The notes beneath the pieces are model-generated. The model searched no databases. It worked only from the letters and a program-made list of their open reading frames with translations, and was not told the origin of the DNA. Shown piece by piece: positions 1 to 7,466 of a DNA stretch of 41,648 nucleotides. Origin of the DNA: Thermodesulfobacteriota bacterium (GTDB lineage: Bacteria > Desulfobacterota_D > UBA1144 > Nemesobacterales > CSP1-2); assembly GCA_035559815.1 (NCBI GenBank), contig DATMAT010000070.1, forward strand, positions 1 to 41,648, read 5' to 3'. Made by a program: the position numbers and the translations under genes. Each line of letters starts with the position of its first letter. Position 1 is the stretch's first letter.

Positions 1-1
1 T

Positions 2-109
2 GCACTCCGGGGATACTGGTTGTTACCGGAAGTTTATGCAGGGAAGAGATTTGTTAATGGGATAATGGTAGAAGAAGTAAAAGTAAAGCAAAAAAGGAAG
101 GCCGTCTGA
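2..109 (+). CDS. Possible 3' end of an upstream gene (partial)
   Basis: The frame that begins at base 2 is open to a TGA at 107-109, about 35 codons, rich in Lys and Val near its end. The TGA abuts the ATG of the next gene directly, the kind of junction seen in translationally coupled genes, and the ribosome binding site of that next gene (GGAAGG near 96-101) lies inside it. The fragment is too short to recognise. It could equally be chance open sequence. Confidence 0.3.
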   Translation, partial: ALRGYWLLPEVYAGKRFVNGIMVEEVKVKQKRKAV

Positions 110-1165
110 ATGATTTTTACACACCTATTGAAAAAACCCCAAGCCACTTTTCAAAATGCCTTGATTGCTGGTACAGCCTATTTTAATTCCGCTAATTTCG
201 AAGGGAATGCTGACTTTGCAACTTCTCGGATTAGAGATGACGCGGTCTTTATAGAAACAGTTTTCGATAAAAAGGCCACTTTTGAAAGGTTACAAATAGG
301 AGAGGCTGGTTTTTTTAGAAATGCTATTTTCAAAGATGAGGTTAGTTTTGTAGTGGCGAAGATTGGTAGCAACGCTGAGTTTAACGAGGCTAAATTTTAT
401 TCTAAGGCTAATTTTCAAGGTTGTACAATTGGAAAAGGTGCAATTTTTACTCCTATTACGTTTGAGCAGGAAGTCAACTTTGGCGGTGCTCAAATAGAGG
501 GGAATGTCTCATTTTCTAAATGTGTTTTTAAAGGAAAGGGGATATTCGATAATTACCATGTTAAGCAGCATGTACTTTTTGATTCGGTAATTTTTGAGAA
601 AGAAGCTAGTTTTAATGGCGCGCAGTTTGATGGAAATGCTAATTTTAGGTATGCAATATTTAGAGACAATGCAGTTTTTCTGGGTAGTCAATTCAAGAAT
701 TTTTGCTTTTATGAAGGAACTATCTTTTCGAAAGATGTCGGTTTTCAAAACGCAACTTATAAAATTATTTATTTTCACGAAGCTGGTGAGCGTCGAAGTC
801 AATTCAACGGCACAATTGATTTGAGTGGTTGCACCTATGATCGTGTTGAACCTATCACATTTGTGAATGAAATAATCGAACGTATGAAGAGGTATGACCG
901 TAACTCATATATTCAGATGGAGGAAACACTTCAAAAAGCAGGTGAATCAAGACTAGCGAATAGAATTTATTATAAACGAAAACTCAAAGAATCATCGCAA
1001 ATGAGTATCTCTAGGCAACCTCTTGATTGGCTTTATGATAGATTATTGTACTTATTTACAGGATATGGTGTAAAACTCGGACGTCTTCTTCTGCTTATGT
1101 TGATTATTATTGTTGTTGGCACTTTTATATTTCAATCAGAGGGGGGCCGTACAACAAATTTCTAA
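110..1165 (+). CDS. Pentapeptide-repeat protein, N-terminal part of a frameshifted membrane protein
   Basis: Residues about 10-235 are a run of degenerate pentapeptide-type repeats, with F or A every five residues and pieces such as ANFEGNADF, ANFQGCTIG and NFGGAQIEG. Proteins of this kind fold as a right-handed quadrilateral beta-helix. A charged linker (about 250-320) leads to one hydrophobic segment at about 323-341 (LLLLMLIIIVVGTFIF). The reading frame then runs through six Gs at 1141-1146 and stops 7 codons later, whereas the overlapping frame continues with the expected remaining membrane half to 1415. In related proteins this C-terminal part is a two-helix, pore-loop domain resembling Ion_trans_2 channels. 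A GGAAGG ribosome binding site about 8 bases upstream supports the ATG start. The biological role is unknown; a stress or ion-related function is only a guess. Confidence 0.75.
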   Translation: MIFTHLLKKPQATFQNALIAGTAYFNSANFEGNADFATSRIRDDAVFIETVFDKKATFERLQIGEAGFFRNAIFKDEVSFVVAKIGSNAEFNEAKFYSKANFQGCTIGKGAIFTPITFEQEVNFGGAQIEGNVSFSKCVFKGKGIFDNYHVKQHVLFDSVIFEKEASFNGAQFDGNANFRYAIFRDNAVFLGSQFKNFCFYEGTIFSKDVGFQNATYKIIYFHEAGERRSQFNGTIDLSGCTYDRVEPITFVNEIIERMKRYDRNSYIQMEETLQKAGESRLANRIYYKRKLKESSQMSISRQPLDWLYDRLLYLFTGYGVKLGRLLLLMLIIIVVGTFIFQSEGGRTTNF

Positions 1166-1415
1166 TAATCAAATTCTGAGCAATAGTGCTCAGACCAAGA
1201 TTTCTTGGTATGATTCATTTTGGGTAAGTGTTAGAACATTTCTTCCCGTTGATATCCCGGCTGGTGCAATGTGGCAGCCTTCATCAAATGTAATGTGGGG
1301 AATAAGTAGGTTTACGTCTATAGCAACCGTATTAAGACTTTTAGGTTGGATACTTGTGCCAATATGGTTGGCCGGCATAGCTGGTCTTTTGAGTTTTAAA
1401 GTATCAAGAGATTAA
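1140..1415 (+). pseudogene. C-terminal membrane half of the pentapeptide-repeat protein, out of frame
   Basis: This frame continues the preceding gene after the G6 run at 1141-1146. It encodes a polar loop, a pore-loop-like stretch (YDSFWVSVRTFLPVDIPAG) and a second hydrophobic helix (TVLRLLGWILVPIWLAGIAG), ending at 1415. Removing one G from the run would give an uninterrupted protein of about 434 residues reading FQSEG-AVQQIS across the junction. The break may be a sequencing or assembly error in a homopolymer, a true pseudogene, or a phase-variable tract. No independent start codon with a ribosome binding site is apparent for this half. Confidence 0.7.
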
Positions 1416-1446
1416 AATTTCTTAAAGAGCTAAGCAAGAAGTTAGG

Positions 1447-1524
1447 TGGGTCAAGTCTTGAATCGTGCACATAAACAGGAAAAAGGAATAAAAAAAGAAA
1501 GCCTCCTAAATCAAGGTTTGACCT
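1447..1524. repeat. Short inverted-repeat element
   Basis: TGGGTCAAGTCTTGAAT (1447-1463) and AAATCAAGGTTTGACCT (1508-1524) are imperfect inverted copies separated by about 44 A-rich bases. The element sits between the pentapeptide gene and the convergent HNH gene. It may act as a bidirectional terminator or be a small non-autonomous mobile element. Confidence 0.5.
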
Positions 1525-1538
1525 GGGGGTTTGTCGAG

Positions 1539-2465
1539 TTACGGCACATAAATATTTTGGTTATGCCATTCAATATAGTCTCGTGAAGGATAATCTGCTA
1601 ACTTCGAAGGGACCTTCAATTCTTTGCCATGGAAAGCATAGTACTCTCGTCCGTTTTCGTATTCCTCTTTAATACGTTTACTAACTTCTACATGGAAATC
1701 GTTAGTAATGGTTAAATATCCCAGATCGAATAACCTATGTATATCCGACCTAAGCAAAAGTCCGTTATTAGTGGTATTTGGCCCTGTGTTGGAATATGGT
1801 TTGATGTGAGCTGCCTCTAATGCAGGAAGCGTACGTTCACCAGTAATCCCACATCGTCTATTATATGCTTCTGTTACAAGAACACGAAAAGCGCCTTGAC
1901 CTAGTCGAGCACGTATCAAATATTCAGATCCATAAGGTGTAGTTTCTCTCATGGCTATTAAATTGTGCTCGGTTCCCGTTTTGTTTGTGATGCGTTCTTG
2001 AACGGCTGACCATAAAGAGGCTCCCTCTGGTTCACTAGAATCATATGTTTTGCCTTGCACTATATTCGGTCTCCAGTCTTTGGGTGCGGGAATCCAATCA
2101 TGTTCCGTAAAAAAGAAGGGGCTTGTCAGAACAATACAACCAATCATTGGGTCAAGTTCATGTCTTCCACTGCTTTCTCTATACTTAAGGATTCTTGCTC
2201 TCAACATCTCATAGCTAGGAGCCCCATTCTTCTCTCCAAAGGCTTCCCAAGCTATTGAAATTGGTAATTGGGAATAACTTACAAAGAAGCCGCCGCCAGT
2301 TATATAATTCAAAGGACTGTGTAACTTGAACAAAAATAATCCACCTGTTTGAATAGCTCGAAATTTGAGGTTCCCACTAGGTTGCCAAAAATTTACCTCT
2401 TCCGGCGAAAGTCTTGATAAGTAATCAAACCATTCGTTATCAGTTATTCCTACCCAGAATTTCAT
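1539..2465 (-). CDS. HNH endonuclease with N-terminal PUA/EVE-like domain
   Basis: The 308-residue protein ends in an HNH_2-type nuclease module. C205 precedes the motif AAHIKPYS with H220, followed by N233-N234 and the closing LLRSDIHRLFD with H243, the ββα-metal arrangement of HNH enzymes. The N-terminal about 180 residues (starting MKFWVGITDNEWFDYL, with NFWQPSG and GGGFFV) are rich in conserved aromatics and resemble PUA/EVE-like readers that bind modified bases. Such fusions are known as modification-dependent (type IV-like) restriction enzymes, so defence against modified phage DNA is the likely role; that is inference from architecture. The gene stands alone: no methyltransferase is adjacent. 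The ribosome binding site before the ATG is weak. Confidence 0.8.
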   Translation of the reverse strand: MKFWVGITDNEWFDYLSRLSPEEVNFWQPSGNLKFRAIQTGGLFLFKLHSPLNYITGGGFFVSYSQLPISIAWEAFGEKNGAPSYEMLRARILKYRESSGRHELDPMIGCIVLTSPFFFTEHDWIPAPKDWRPNIVQGKTYDSSEPEGASLWSAVQERITNKTGTEHNLIAMRETTPYGSEYLIRARLGQGAFRVLVTEAYNRRCGITGERTLPALEAAHIKPYSNTGPNTTNNGLLLRSDIHRLFDLGYLTITNDFHVEVSKRIKEEYENGREYYAFHGKELKVPSKLADYPSRDYIEWHNQNIYVP

Positions 2466-2787
2466 CTTTAAACAACCGTACCCGTAGCTTAGGTTAAGAA
2501 TAAGTTTATGATTCTTTTATTTTTCCATCTCTAGTTGAGCTAATCTTTTAAACCATTATGTCAAAAAGGATAATTCTTTTCAACACGTGAACATCAGTAA
2601 AGCCCGCATTCTTCGGTCAACCCATTATTATCAGGAGAAATGAAGCATCTTAAAATTAGATTCTTCACCGGAGCTTGTCTTGAGCCGAGCCGAAGGGGTT
2701 TAGAGTGACAATCGAGATCCTTCGCTTTGCTTCAGGATGACAACAAGATAAGGTGTATTCTTGAAAAGGGGGCGTGCAACCTTTTTT

Positions 2788-2847
2788 CTAGAAGGCTAAG
2801 ATTTCTCACGATGGTTCGAAATGACATGAGGTGTGGTCAGAATGACA
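2788..2847 (+). repeat. GAAATGACA dispersed repeat, left flank of the toxin-antitoxin pair
   Basis: This 60-bp stretch matches 3671-3730 at about 50 of 60 positions by eye, including ATTTCTCACG and AAATGACATGAGG. An inverted partial relative lies at about 14701-14745. Together with the 3671 copy it brackets the toxin-antitoxin genes. Confidence 0.7.
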
Positions 2848-2922
2848 TCAGAGAAATCAATATGAAATGGAGCAAGGTTTAAAAGTCAGGAGGAATGGAC
2901 ACTTGAACTAGCGAAAATTAAT

Positions 2923-2942
2923 TGTACAATTGTACATATAAT
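2923..2942 (+). promoter_or_regulatory. Palindromic operator overlapping a TATAAT promoter of the toxin-antitoxin pair
   Basis: TGTACAATTGTACA (2923-2936) is a perfect 14-bp palindrome that directly abuts a consensus -10 box TATAAT (2937-2942). No good -35 box is seen. Transcription from this -10 would start near 2949-2950, only about 4 bases before the toxin ATG at 2954, which also lacks a ribosome binding site. Binding of the toxin-antitoxin complex to the palindrome would block RNA polymerase, the usual autoregulation in such modules. Confidence 0.6.
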
Positions 2943-2953
2943 CTGGGTTTATT

Positions 2954-3352
2954 ATGAACCTGGTAATTGACGCCTCCATAATTATTGCTGTAGTAATGAA
3001 CGAGCCAAGGAAACCGGCACTCGTCAACTTGGCAAAGGGAGTAAACCTTCTTGCTCCCTTCTCTGTTCACTGGGAAATTGGTAATGCCTTCTCTGCCATG
3101 TTCAAACGGAAACGCATTTCCCTGGTCGAAGCACGGAAAGCAATTGAGGCGTATTATCAGATACCGATACGGTTCGTTGAGGTGGATTTGCTAGAGGCCA
3201 TCCAGATAGCCTATCAATGTGGAATTTACGCGTATGATGCCTACATAATTGCGTCTGCTCATAATCAAAAGTGTCCATTGGCAACACTTGATACGGGGCT
3301 GGTCAATATTGCAAGGCAGGTCGGTATCACGGTTTTAGAGGTGGGAACATGA
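2954..3352 (+). CDS. PIN-domain toxin ribonuclease (VapC-like)
   Basis: The 132-residue protein is a complete PIN domain. The four acidic metal ligands are visible: D6 in VIDASIIIA, E41 in HWEIGNAF, D95 in AYDAYIIASA and D113 in LATLDTGL. Family members are Mg2+-dependent endoribonucleases, often cutting tRNA or rRNA and arresting growth. The gene overlaps the downstream antitoxin by 4 bases (ATGA) and is first in the operon, the reverse of the more common antitoxin-first order. It has no Shine-Dalgarno sequence and its promoter predicts an almost leaderless message, so toxin translation may be kept lower than that of the antitoxin. All catalytic residues are present, so it is probably active. 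Confidence 0.88.
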   Translation: MNLVIDASIIIAVVMNEPRKPALVNLAKGVNLLAPFSVHWEIGNAFSAMFKRKRISLVEARKAIEAYYQIPIRFVEVDLLEAIQIAYQCGIYAYDAYIIASAHNQKCPLATLDTGLVNIARQVGITVLEVGT

Positions 3353-3585
3353 AAATATATACCTATTCTGAAGCACGGCAGAAGCTGGCGTTATTGCTGG
3401 AAGAAGCGCAAAAGGAAGGCTCGGTCGGAATCAGGCGGCGTGATGGGAGTACCTTTATCTTAAAACCCTCTTCGGCTATGGAATCGCCACTCGACGTCGA
3501 GGGGGTGGATACCGGAATCACCGCTCGTGAGATCGTAGGGTTTATACATGAAGGTCGTAAAAGGTATGATAACTTGGACGACTAA
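3349..3585 (+). CDS. Phd/YefM-type antitoxin
   Basis: The 78-residue protein begins with a Phd/YefM-like dimerisation and DNA-binding fold (TYSEARQKLALLLEEAQKEG followed by VGIRRRDGSTFIL). It ends in an acidic, probably flexible tail (about residues 46-78) that would wrap the toxin. It starts inside the end of the toxin gene (ATGA overlap) and has a good ribosome binding site, GAGGTGGG, at about 3337-3344. It would neutralise the PIN toxin, and with it bind the palindrome at 2923-2936. Antitoxins paired with PIN toxins come from several fold families; a Phd-like partner is known but not the most frequent. Confidence 0.8.
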   Translation: MKIYTYSEARQKLALLLEEAQKEGSVGIRRRDGSTFILKPSSAMESPLDVEGVDTGITAREIVGFIHEGRKRYDNLDD

Positions 3586-3670
3586 ATTAGACGCTTCGCC
3601 AAGGCTATTCTTACAACCCCTTTTTCTTATTACTGGTCAATGTGATTTAAGAGCCGAGAAAATGTGTGTT

Positions 3671-3730
3671 TTAGAAAGCTAATATTTCTCACGTTCGTTC
3701 TAAATGACATGAGGGCTGCTCGGAATGACA
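3671..3730 (+). repeat. GAAATGACA dispersed repeat, right flank of the toxin-antitoxin pair
   Basis: This is the second copy of the 60-bp repeat found at 2788-2847, same orientation, about 880 bp away. The rest of the stretch 3586-3876 shows no gene. Confidence 0.7.
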
Positions 3731-3876
3731 GTAACGGAAATTCATCGGGAGAAGGTATCCTGTCCCGCGCTGACCGATAAACTAAGCCTTGCATTACTGT
3801 CCTTTCCAAAATTGACAAACAATTTTTAAAGACTTAGAATAAGTTGGGCGTGTTAAGAAAGGGAGGAATGAAGTAG

Positions 3877-5421
3877 ATGAGCGGTAATTACATCAAGATA
3901 TTTGATACTACTTTGAGAGACGGGGAGCAGGCGCCCGGATGCGGCATGACTGCGGAAGAGAAGCTAAGGGTTGCCCATCAGCTCGAGAGATTGGGAGTTG
4001 ATATCATCGAGGCTGGTTTTCCGATCTCATCGGAGGGGGATTTTCGGTCGGTAAAACTCATTGCCGAAAAAATAAGGGGCTGTGAGATAGCCGGCCTATG
4101 CCGGGCTAATTTCGTGGATATAGATAGAGGCTGGGAGGCGATAAAGGGGGCCGAAAACCCCAGAATCCACACCTTCATCGCTACATCCGATATCCACCTA
4201 CAGCACAAACTAAAGAAAACGAGAGACGAAGTACTGGAAATCATAAGCGCCTCGGTGAAACACGCTAAGCACTATGTCGATAACGTCGAGTTTTCCTGTG
4301 AGGATGCCACTCGAACGGACATTGATTACCTTTGCCGGGCGGTGGATATAGCGATCAGGGCAGGCGCCACTACCATCAACATCCCGGATACGGTTGGATA
4401 CACGGTGCCGGAGGAGTTTGCCTACATAATCAGCACCTTGAAGGAAAGGGTCCCCGGCCTTGACAATGTCACCCTGAGCGTTCACTGCCACAACGATTTA
4501 GGATTGGCAGTGGCTAACTCGATTGCCGCCATCAGGGAAGGTGCCAGGCAGGTCGAGTGCACCATCAACGGCCTTGGAGAGAGGGCCGGAAATGCTTCTC
4601 TTGAAGAGATAGTCATGGCCCTAAAGGTAAGAAACGACCGCAATCCTTATAAAACCAGGATAGTGACGGAGCAGATATATCCTACCAGCAGGCTAGTATC
4701 TCAGGTAACCGGGGTAAATGTCCAGCCGAACAAGGCCATAGTGGGGGCGAATGCATTTGCACACGAAGCAGGGATTCATCAGGATGGGGTGCTGAAGGAG
4801 AGAATCACTTATGAGATTATGACTCCAGAAGAGGTGGGCATCCCCTCAAACAAAATAATCCTTGGAAAGCATTCCGGCCGTCACGCGTTCAGGAAAAGGC
4901 TCGAGGAGTTTGGCTATTTCTTGAACGATAAGGATTTCGAGACCGCTTTCAAGAAGTTCAAGGACCTCTCCGACAAGAAGAAATACGTATTCGACGAGGA
5001 CATAGAGGCTTTGATAAGCGATGAGTTTCTTCGCTCTTCAGACTTTTACAAGATCATTTCCGTAAACTTTTCCAGCGGCACGGATATGCGCCCTGTAGCC
5101 ACGGTAAAGATCTCCATCGACGGGCATGAAGTGACCGTATCCGAGTATGGCAGCGGCCCGGTGGACGCCGTTTATAAAGCTATATCTAAGGCAACCGGAA
5201 TGACCCCCAACCTTCAAAGCTACGTCGTGGCGGCGATTACCGGAGGTACGGATGCTCAGGGTGAGGTTACGGTAAGGGTAGAAGAGGACGGAATATTTTC
5301 TCAAGGGCAGGGTGCTAATACGGATGTGGTTGTAGCAAGCGCCAAGGCCTATGTGAATGCGCTTAATAAACTTCGCTGGCGAAAGGAACACCCAAGAAGG
5401 GCCACGACAACTGGAGTTTAG
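3877..5421 (+). CDS. leuA: 2-isopropylmalate synthase
   Basis: This enzyme condenses acetyl-CoA with 2-oxoisovalerate, the first committed step of leucine synthesis. The 514 residues match the usual bacterial length. The HMGL-type TIM barrel carries [12 protein letters not shown] (10-21), HCHND (203-207, metal ligands), GLGERAGNA (232-240), and HEAGIHQDG (296-304). The C-terminal LeuA dimer domain (about 385-500, [12 protein letters not shown] onward) is the allosteric leucine site. Related citramalate and homocitrate synthases share the fold, but length and the regulatory domain favour LeuA. The start is ATG 3877 with GGGAGG ten bases upstream; a three-codon ORF (ATG AAG TAG, 3868-3876) lies exactly between. 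No other leu gene is nearby. Confidence 0.92.
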   Translation: MSGNYIKIFDTTLRDGEQAPGCGMTAEEKLRVAHQLERLGVDIIEAGFPISSEGDFRSVKLIAEKIRGCEIAGLCRANFVDIDRGWEAIKGAENPRIHTFIATSDIHLQHKLKKTRDEVLEIISASVKHAKHYVDNVEFSCEDATRTDIDYLCRAVDIAIRAGATTINIPDTVGYTVPEEFAYIISTLKERVPGLDNVTLSVHCHNDLGLAVANSIAAIREGARQVECTINGLGERAGNASLEEIVMALKVRNDRNPYKTRIVTEQIYPTSRLVSQVTGVNVQPNKAIVGANAFAHEAGIHQDGVLKERITYEIMTPEEVGIPSNKIILGKHSGRHAFRKRLEEFGYFLNDKDFETAFKKFKDLSDKKKYVFDEDIEALISDEFLRSSDFYKIISVNFSSGTDMRPVATVKISIDGHEVTVSEYGSGPVDAVYKAISKATGMTPNLQSYVVAAITGGTDAQGEVTVRVEEDGIFSQGQGANTDVVVASAKAYVNALNKLRWRKEHPRRATTTGV

Positions 5422-5423
5422 AG

Positions 5424-5497
5424 TTAGGAGTTAAGAGTTTAGAGTGAAGAATTAAGTTCCTCATAAATTCTTAACTCTTCATTCATTATTCTTCACT
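5424..5497. repeat. A/T-rich imperfect inverted repeat
   Basis: The sequence after leuA contains repeated GAGTTAAGAG/GAGTGAAGAATTAAG units facing CTTAACTCTTCATTCATT and ATTCTTCACT, so the RNA could fold into a long imperfect hairpin. It may end leuA transcription. The units resemble the GAGTTAAGAATTAAG-type intergenic repeats found in many uncultivated bacteria. Confidence 0.4.
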
Positions 5498-5506
5498 ATT
5501 TAAAAC

Positions 5507-6988
5507 ATGGCATTTCCAACCGAAGCAATCGAGAGACTTATCACTGCCGGTTATCCACTTCTCTATCTTATCTCCTGGGAAGAAGAGCGCGTCGAGAATA
5601 ATTTAAGGCTTATCGGAAACAGGCTTTTTAGGGATACCCCGAAGTTTTACACCTGGTCCTGTACCGATGGAATGAGAGACGGGACAGGCGAGATCGACGG
5701 TTCAAGGGACGTTATCCAGGCGCTGGAGAAGGTCATCGATAACCGGGAAAGCGGGTTTTATCTCTTCAAAGACCTCCATTTTTTTCTGAATGACCCCAGA
5801 CTGATTAGAAGGCTTAAGGACGCTTACCATGCGCTTAAAAAAATGCACAAAACCCTTTTTATCCTCTCTCCGTTGTTAACCCTTCCCAACGAGCTGGAGA
5901 GAGAGGTAACCGTGGTCGACGTGGGACTTCCGGACGTAGACGAGGCCACCGTGATTTTTGACTCGGCGATGAGCTCCATGTTTGACAGTCCCCCGGACGC
6001 GCTCGACCAGGAGCTTAGAGAAAAATGTATTCGGGCCGTACTGGGCCTTGGAGCTACGGAGATGGAGCTGGCGCTTAGAAGGACCTTTCTGGGTAGAGAG
6101 AAAGTGGATGAGGGGGTAGTTGAGGCTTTACTAGAAGAGAAGGCACAACTTATAAGAAAATCCGGGACACTTGAGTTCGTCAGAACCCGTATCGGCCTTG
6201 ATGAAATTGGCGGTCTTGAAAACTTGAAGGAATGGCTTGAGACAAGGTCCCTGGCTTTTTCCTCCAGGGCTAGGGAGTTTGGGCTTGACACCCCGAAGGG
6301 TGTCCTGATCATGGGGATAAGCGGGTGTGGAAAGAGCCTTTGCGCCAAGGCCGTGGCCACCGCCTGGGGGCTTCCGCTCTTGAGACTGGAGCTCAATCAG
6401 GTTTACAGCGGCGCTTTAGGAAGCCCGGAGGAGGTTTTTCGAAGGGCCATAAAGACAGTCGAGGCGGCCGCACCTTGCGTGCTTTGGATAGACGAGATTG
6501 AGGCGGGAATCACTAGGAGCGGGGAAAAAACCAGCGACACACCGGCATCAAGAATATTCGGGTACTTTCTTACATGGATGCAGGAAAAGGAGAATCCGGT
6601 CTTTATAGCCGCCACCGCAAATCAGATAGACCTGCTCCCTCCGGAGATTTTGAGGAAGGGACGTTTTGACGAGATCTTTTTTGTCTCGCTTCCCTCGCAG
6701 AAAGAGCGGAAGGAGATATTTCGGATTCACCTTTCCAGTCGCGGCAGGAACCCTGATTCATTTGACCTGGACTCGATTGCCAAAAACACCGAGGGGCTTT
6801 CCGGTGCAGAGATAGAACAGGCTGTCGTATCCGCCCTATTTGAATCCTTTTCGAAGAAAAAAGAACTGGATAACAAGGAATTGATAATTGCGGCATCATC
6901 CATCGTCCCGCTTTCTACGACTATGAGGGAGGAGATCTCCAAGCTGGAACGCTGGGCAACCAACCGGGCGGTAAAGGCGTCTAAATAA
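5507..6988 (+). CDS. Ycf46-like AAA+ ATPase
   Basis: The 493-residue protein has the Ycf46 layout: an N-terminal ATPase-like but motif-poor domain (about 1-215) followed by one AAA+ module. Walker A is GISGCGKS (270-277), Walker B is VLWIDE (325-330), sensor 1 lies in AATANQ (368-373) and the arginine finger region reads RKGRFDE (383-389). Plant-chloroplast and cyanobacterial homologues have been linked to the regulation of photosynthetic carbon use, but outside those groups the substrate is unknown. No clear ribosome binding site precedes ATG 5507. A DUF971 gene follows 31 bases later on the same strand. Confidence 0.88.
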   Translation: MAFPTEAIERLITAGYPLLYLISWEEERVENNLRLIGNRLFRDTPKFYTWSCTDGMRDGTGEIDGSRDVIQALEKVIDNRESGFYLFKDLHFFLNDPRLIRRLKDAYHALKKMHKTLFILSPLLTLPNELEREVTVVDVGLPDVDEATVIFDSAMSSMFDSPPDALDQELREKCIRAVLGLGATEMELALRRTFLGREKVDEGVVEALLEEKAQLIRKSGTLEFVRTRIGLDEIGGLENLKEWLETRSLAFSSRAREFGLDTPKGVLIMGISGCGKSLCAKAVATAWGLPLLRLELNQVYSGALGSPEEVFRRAIKTVEAAAPCVLWIDEIEAGITRSGEKTSDTPASRIFGYFLTWMQEKENPVFIAATANQIDLLPPEILRKGRFDEIFFVSLPSQKERKEIFRIHLSSRGRNPDSFDLDSIAKNTEGLSGAEIEQAVVSALFESFSKKKELDNKELIIAASSIVPLSTTMREEISKLERWATNRAVKASK

Positions 6989-7008
6989 TTGTTCAGTCTT
7001 AAGTTTAG

Positions 7009-7028
7009 GGAATGCATATATGCATTCC
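7009..7028. repeat. Palindromic element covering the DUF971 start codon
   Basis: GGAATGCATATATGCATTCC is a perfect 20-bp palindrome, flanked by TAG on the left and TAC-like bases on the right. It belongs with the palindromes at 18954, 19002, 30696, 36029, 36377 and 36889. The presumed ATG of the next gene (7020) lies within it. Confidence 0.85.
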
Positions 7029-7391
7029 TACGATTTGAATCCACCATTGCAATCAAAGCCAAGAGAGATAACTGAATTCAGCGATAGCGCCTTGATGGTC
7101 GTCTGGGACGACGGCCATGAGAGCTTGTATCTGTATGAGGACCTGAGAAAGGCATGTCCCTGTGCCAGATGTAACGAACTCAGAAAGTCCGCCAAGAAGG
7201 GCGGGTCGCCTTTTAAGCGCACCATTCCTCTTGAAACCGGGTCGGCACATATAAGACCGCGTCACATAGAACCGGTGGGTCTATACGCAATCCGGTTTGC
7301 CTGGAATGACGGGCACGATACCGGAATATATACTTTTGATTTCCTGAGAGAACTCTGTACCTGCGAGAAGTGCCAGCCGGGCCGTGAGTAA
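7020..7391 (+). CDS. DUF971 (gamma-butyrobetaine hydroxylase-like N-terminal domain) protein
   Basis: The 123-residue protein is a stand-alone DUF971 domain. It shows the family core: VVWDDGHESLYLYEDLR, then a cysteine cluster CPCARC (46-51), and a second half repeating the theme (FAWNDGHDTGIYTFDFLR) before a closing CTCEKC. The Cys clusters probably bind zinc or help in Fe-S protein maturation, as suggested for related small proteins; no enzymatic role is established. The ATG at 7020 lies inside a palindromic repeat, with AGGG at 7007-7010 as the only ribosome binding site candidate. It may be cotranscribed with the AAA+ ATPase upstream. Confidence 0.82.
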   Translation: MHSYDLNPPLQSKPREITEFSDSALMVVWDDGHESLYLYEDLRKACPCARCNELRKSAKKGGSPFKRTIPLETGSAHIRPRHIEPVGLYAIRFAWNDGHDTGIYTFDFLRELCTCEKCQPGRE

Positions 7392-7447
7392 TGCGGATTT
7401 GGTATTGCGGATTACGGATTTGAAACACTCTATTCCGCAATCCGCAT
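7392..7447. terminator. Hairpin between convergent genes
   Basis: ATGCGGATT at 7392-7400 can pair with AATCCGCAT at 7439-7447, and the intervening GCGGATTACGG/CCGCAATCCG units reinforce the stem. The position between the convergent DUF971 and SIMPL genes suggests a bidirectional terminator, although there is no clear T run. Confidence 0.45.
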
Positions 7448-7466
7448 TCTACAATCCGAGGTCAAG

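Larger units (their letters stand above)
2466..2953. other. Intergenic region with dispersed repeats
   Basis: No gene is seen. The stretch contains fragments of widely dispersed repeats (GCTTGTCTTGAGCCGAGCC and TTCGCTTTGCTTCAGGATGA near 2675-2745), one copy of the GAAATGACA repeat at 2788-2847, and at 2888-2903 a strong AGGAGG followed by a three-codon ORF (ATG GAC ACT TGA) that could be the stub of a lost gene. It ends in the promoter and operator of the toxin-antitoxin pair. Confidence 0.6.

Noticed and set aside
3630-3818. 62-codon minus-strand frame between the antitoxin and leuA
   Set aside because: It is made largely of the dispersed repeat at 3671 and has no ribosome binding site.
5824-6396. 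190-codon open frame antisense to the AAA+ ATPase
   Set aside because: It is Ser-rich, a shadow of the real gene's codon pattern, with no family resemblance or ribosome binding site.
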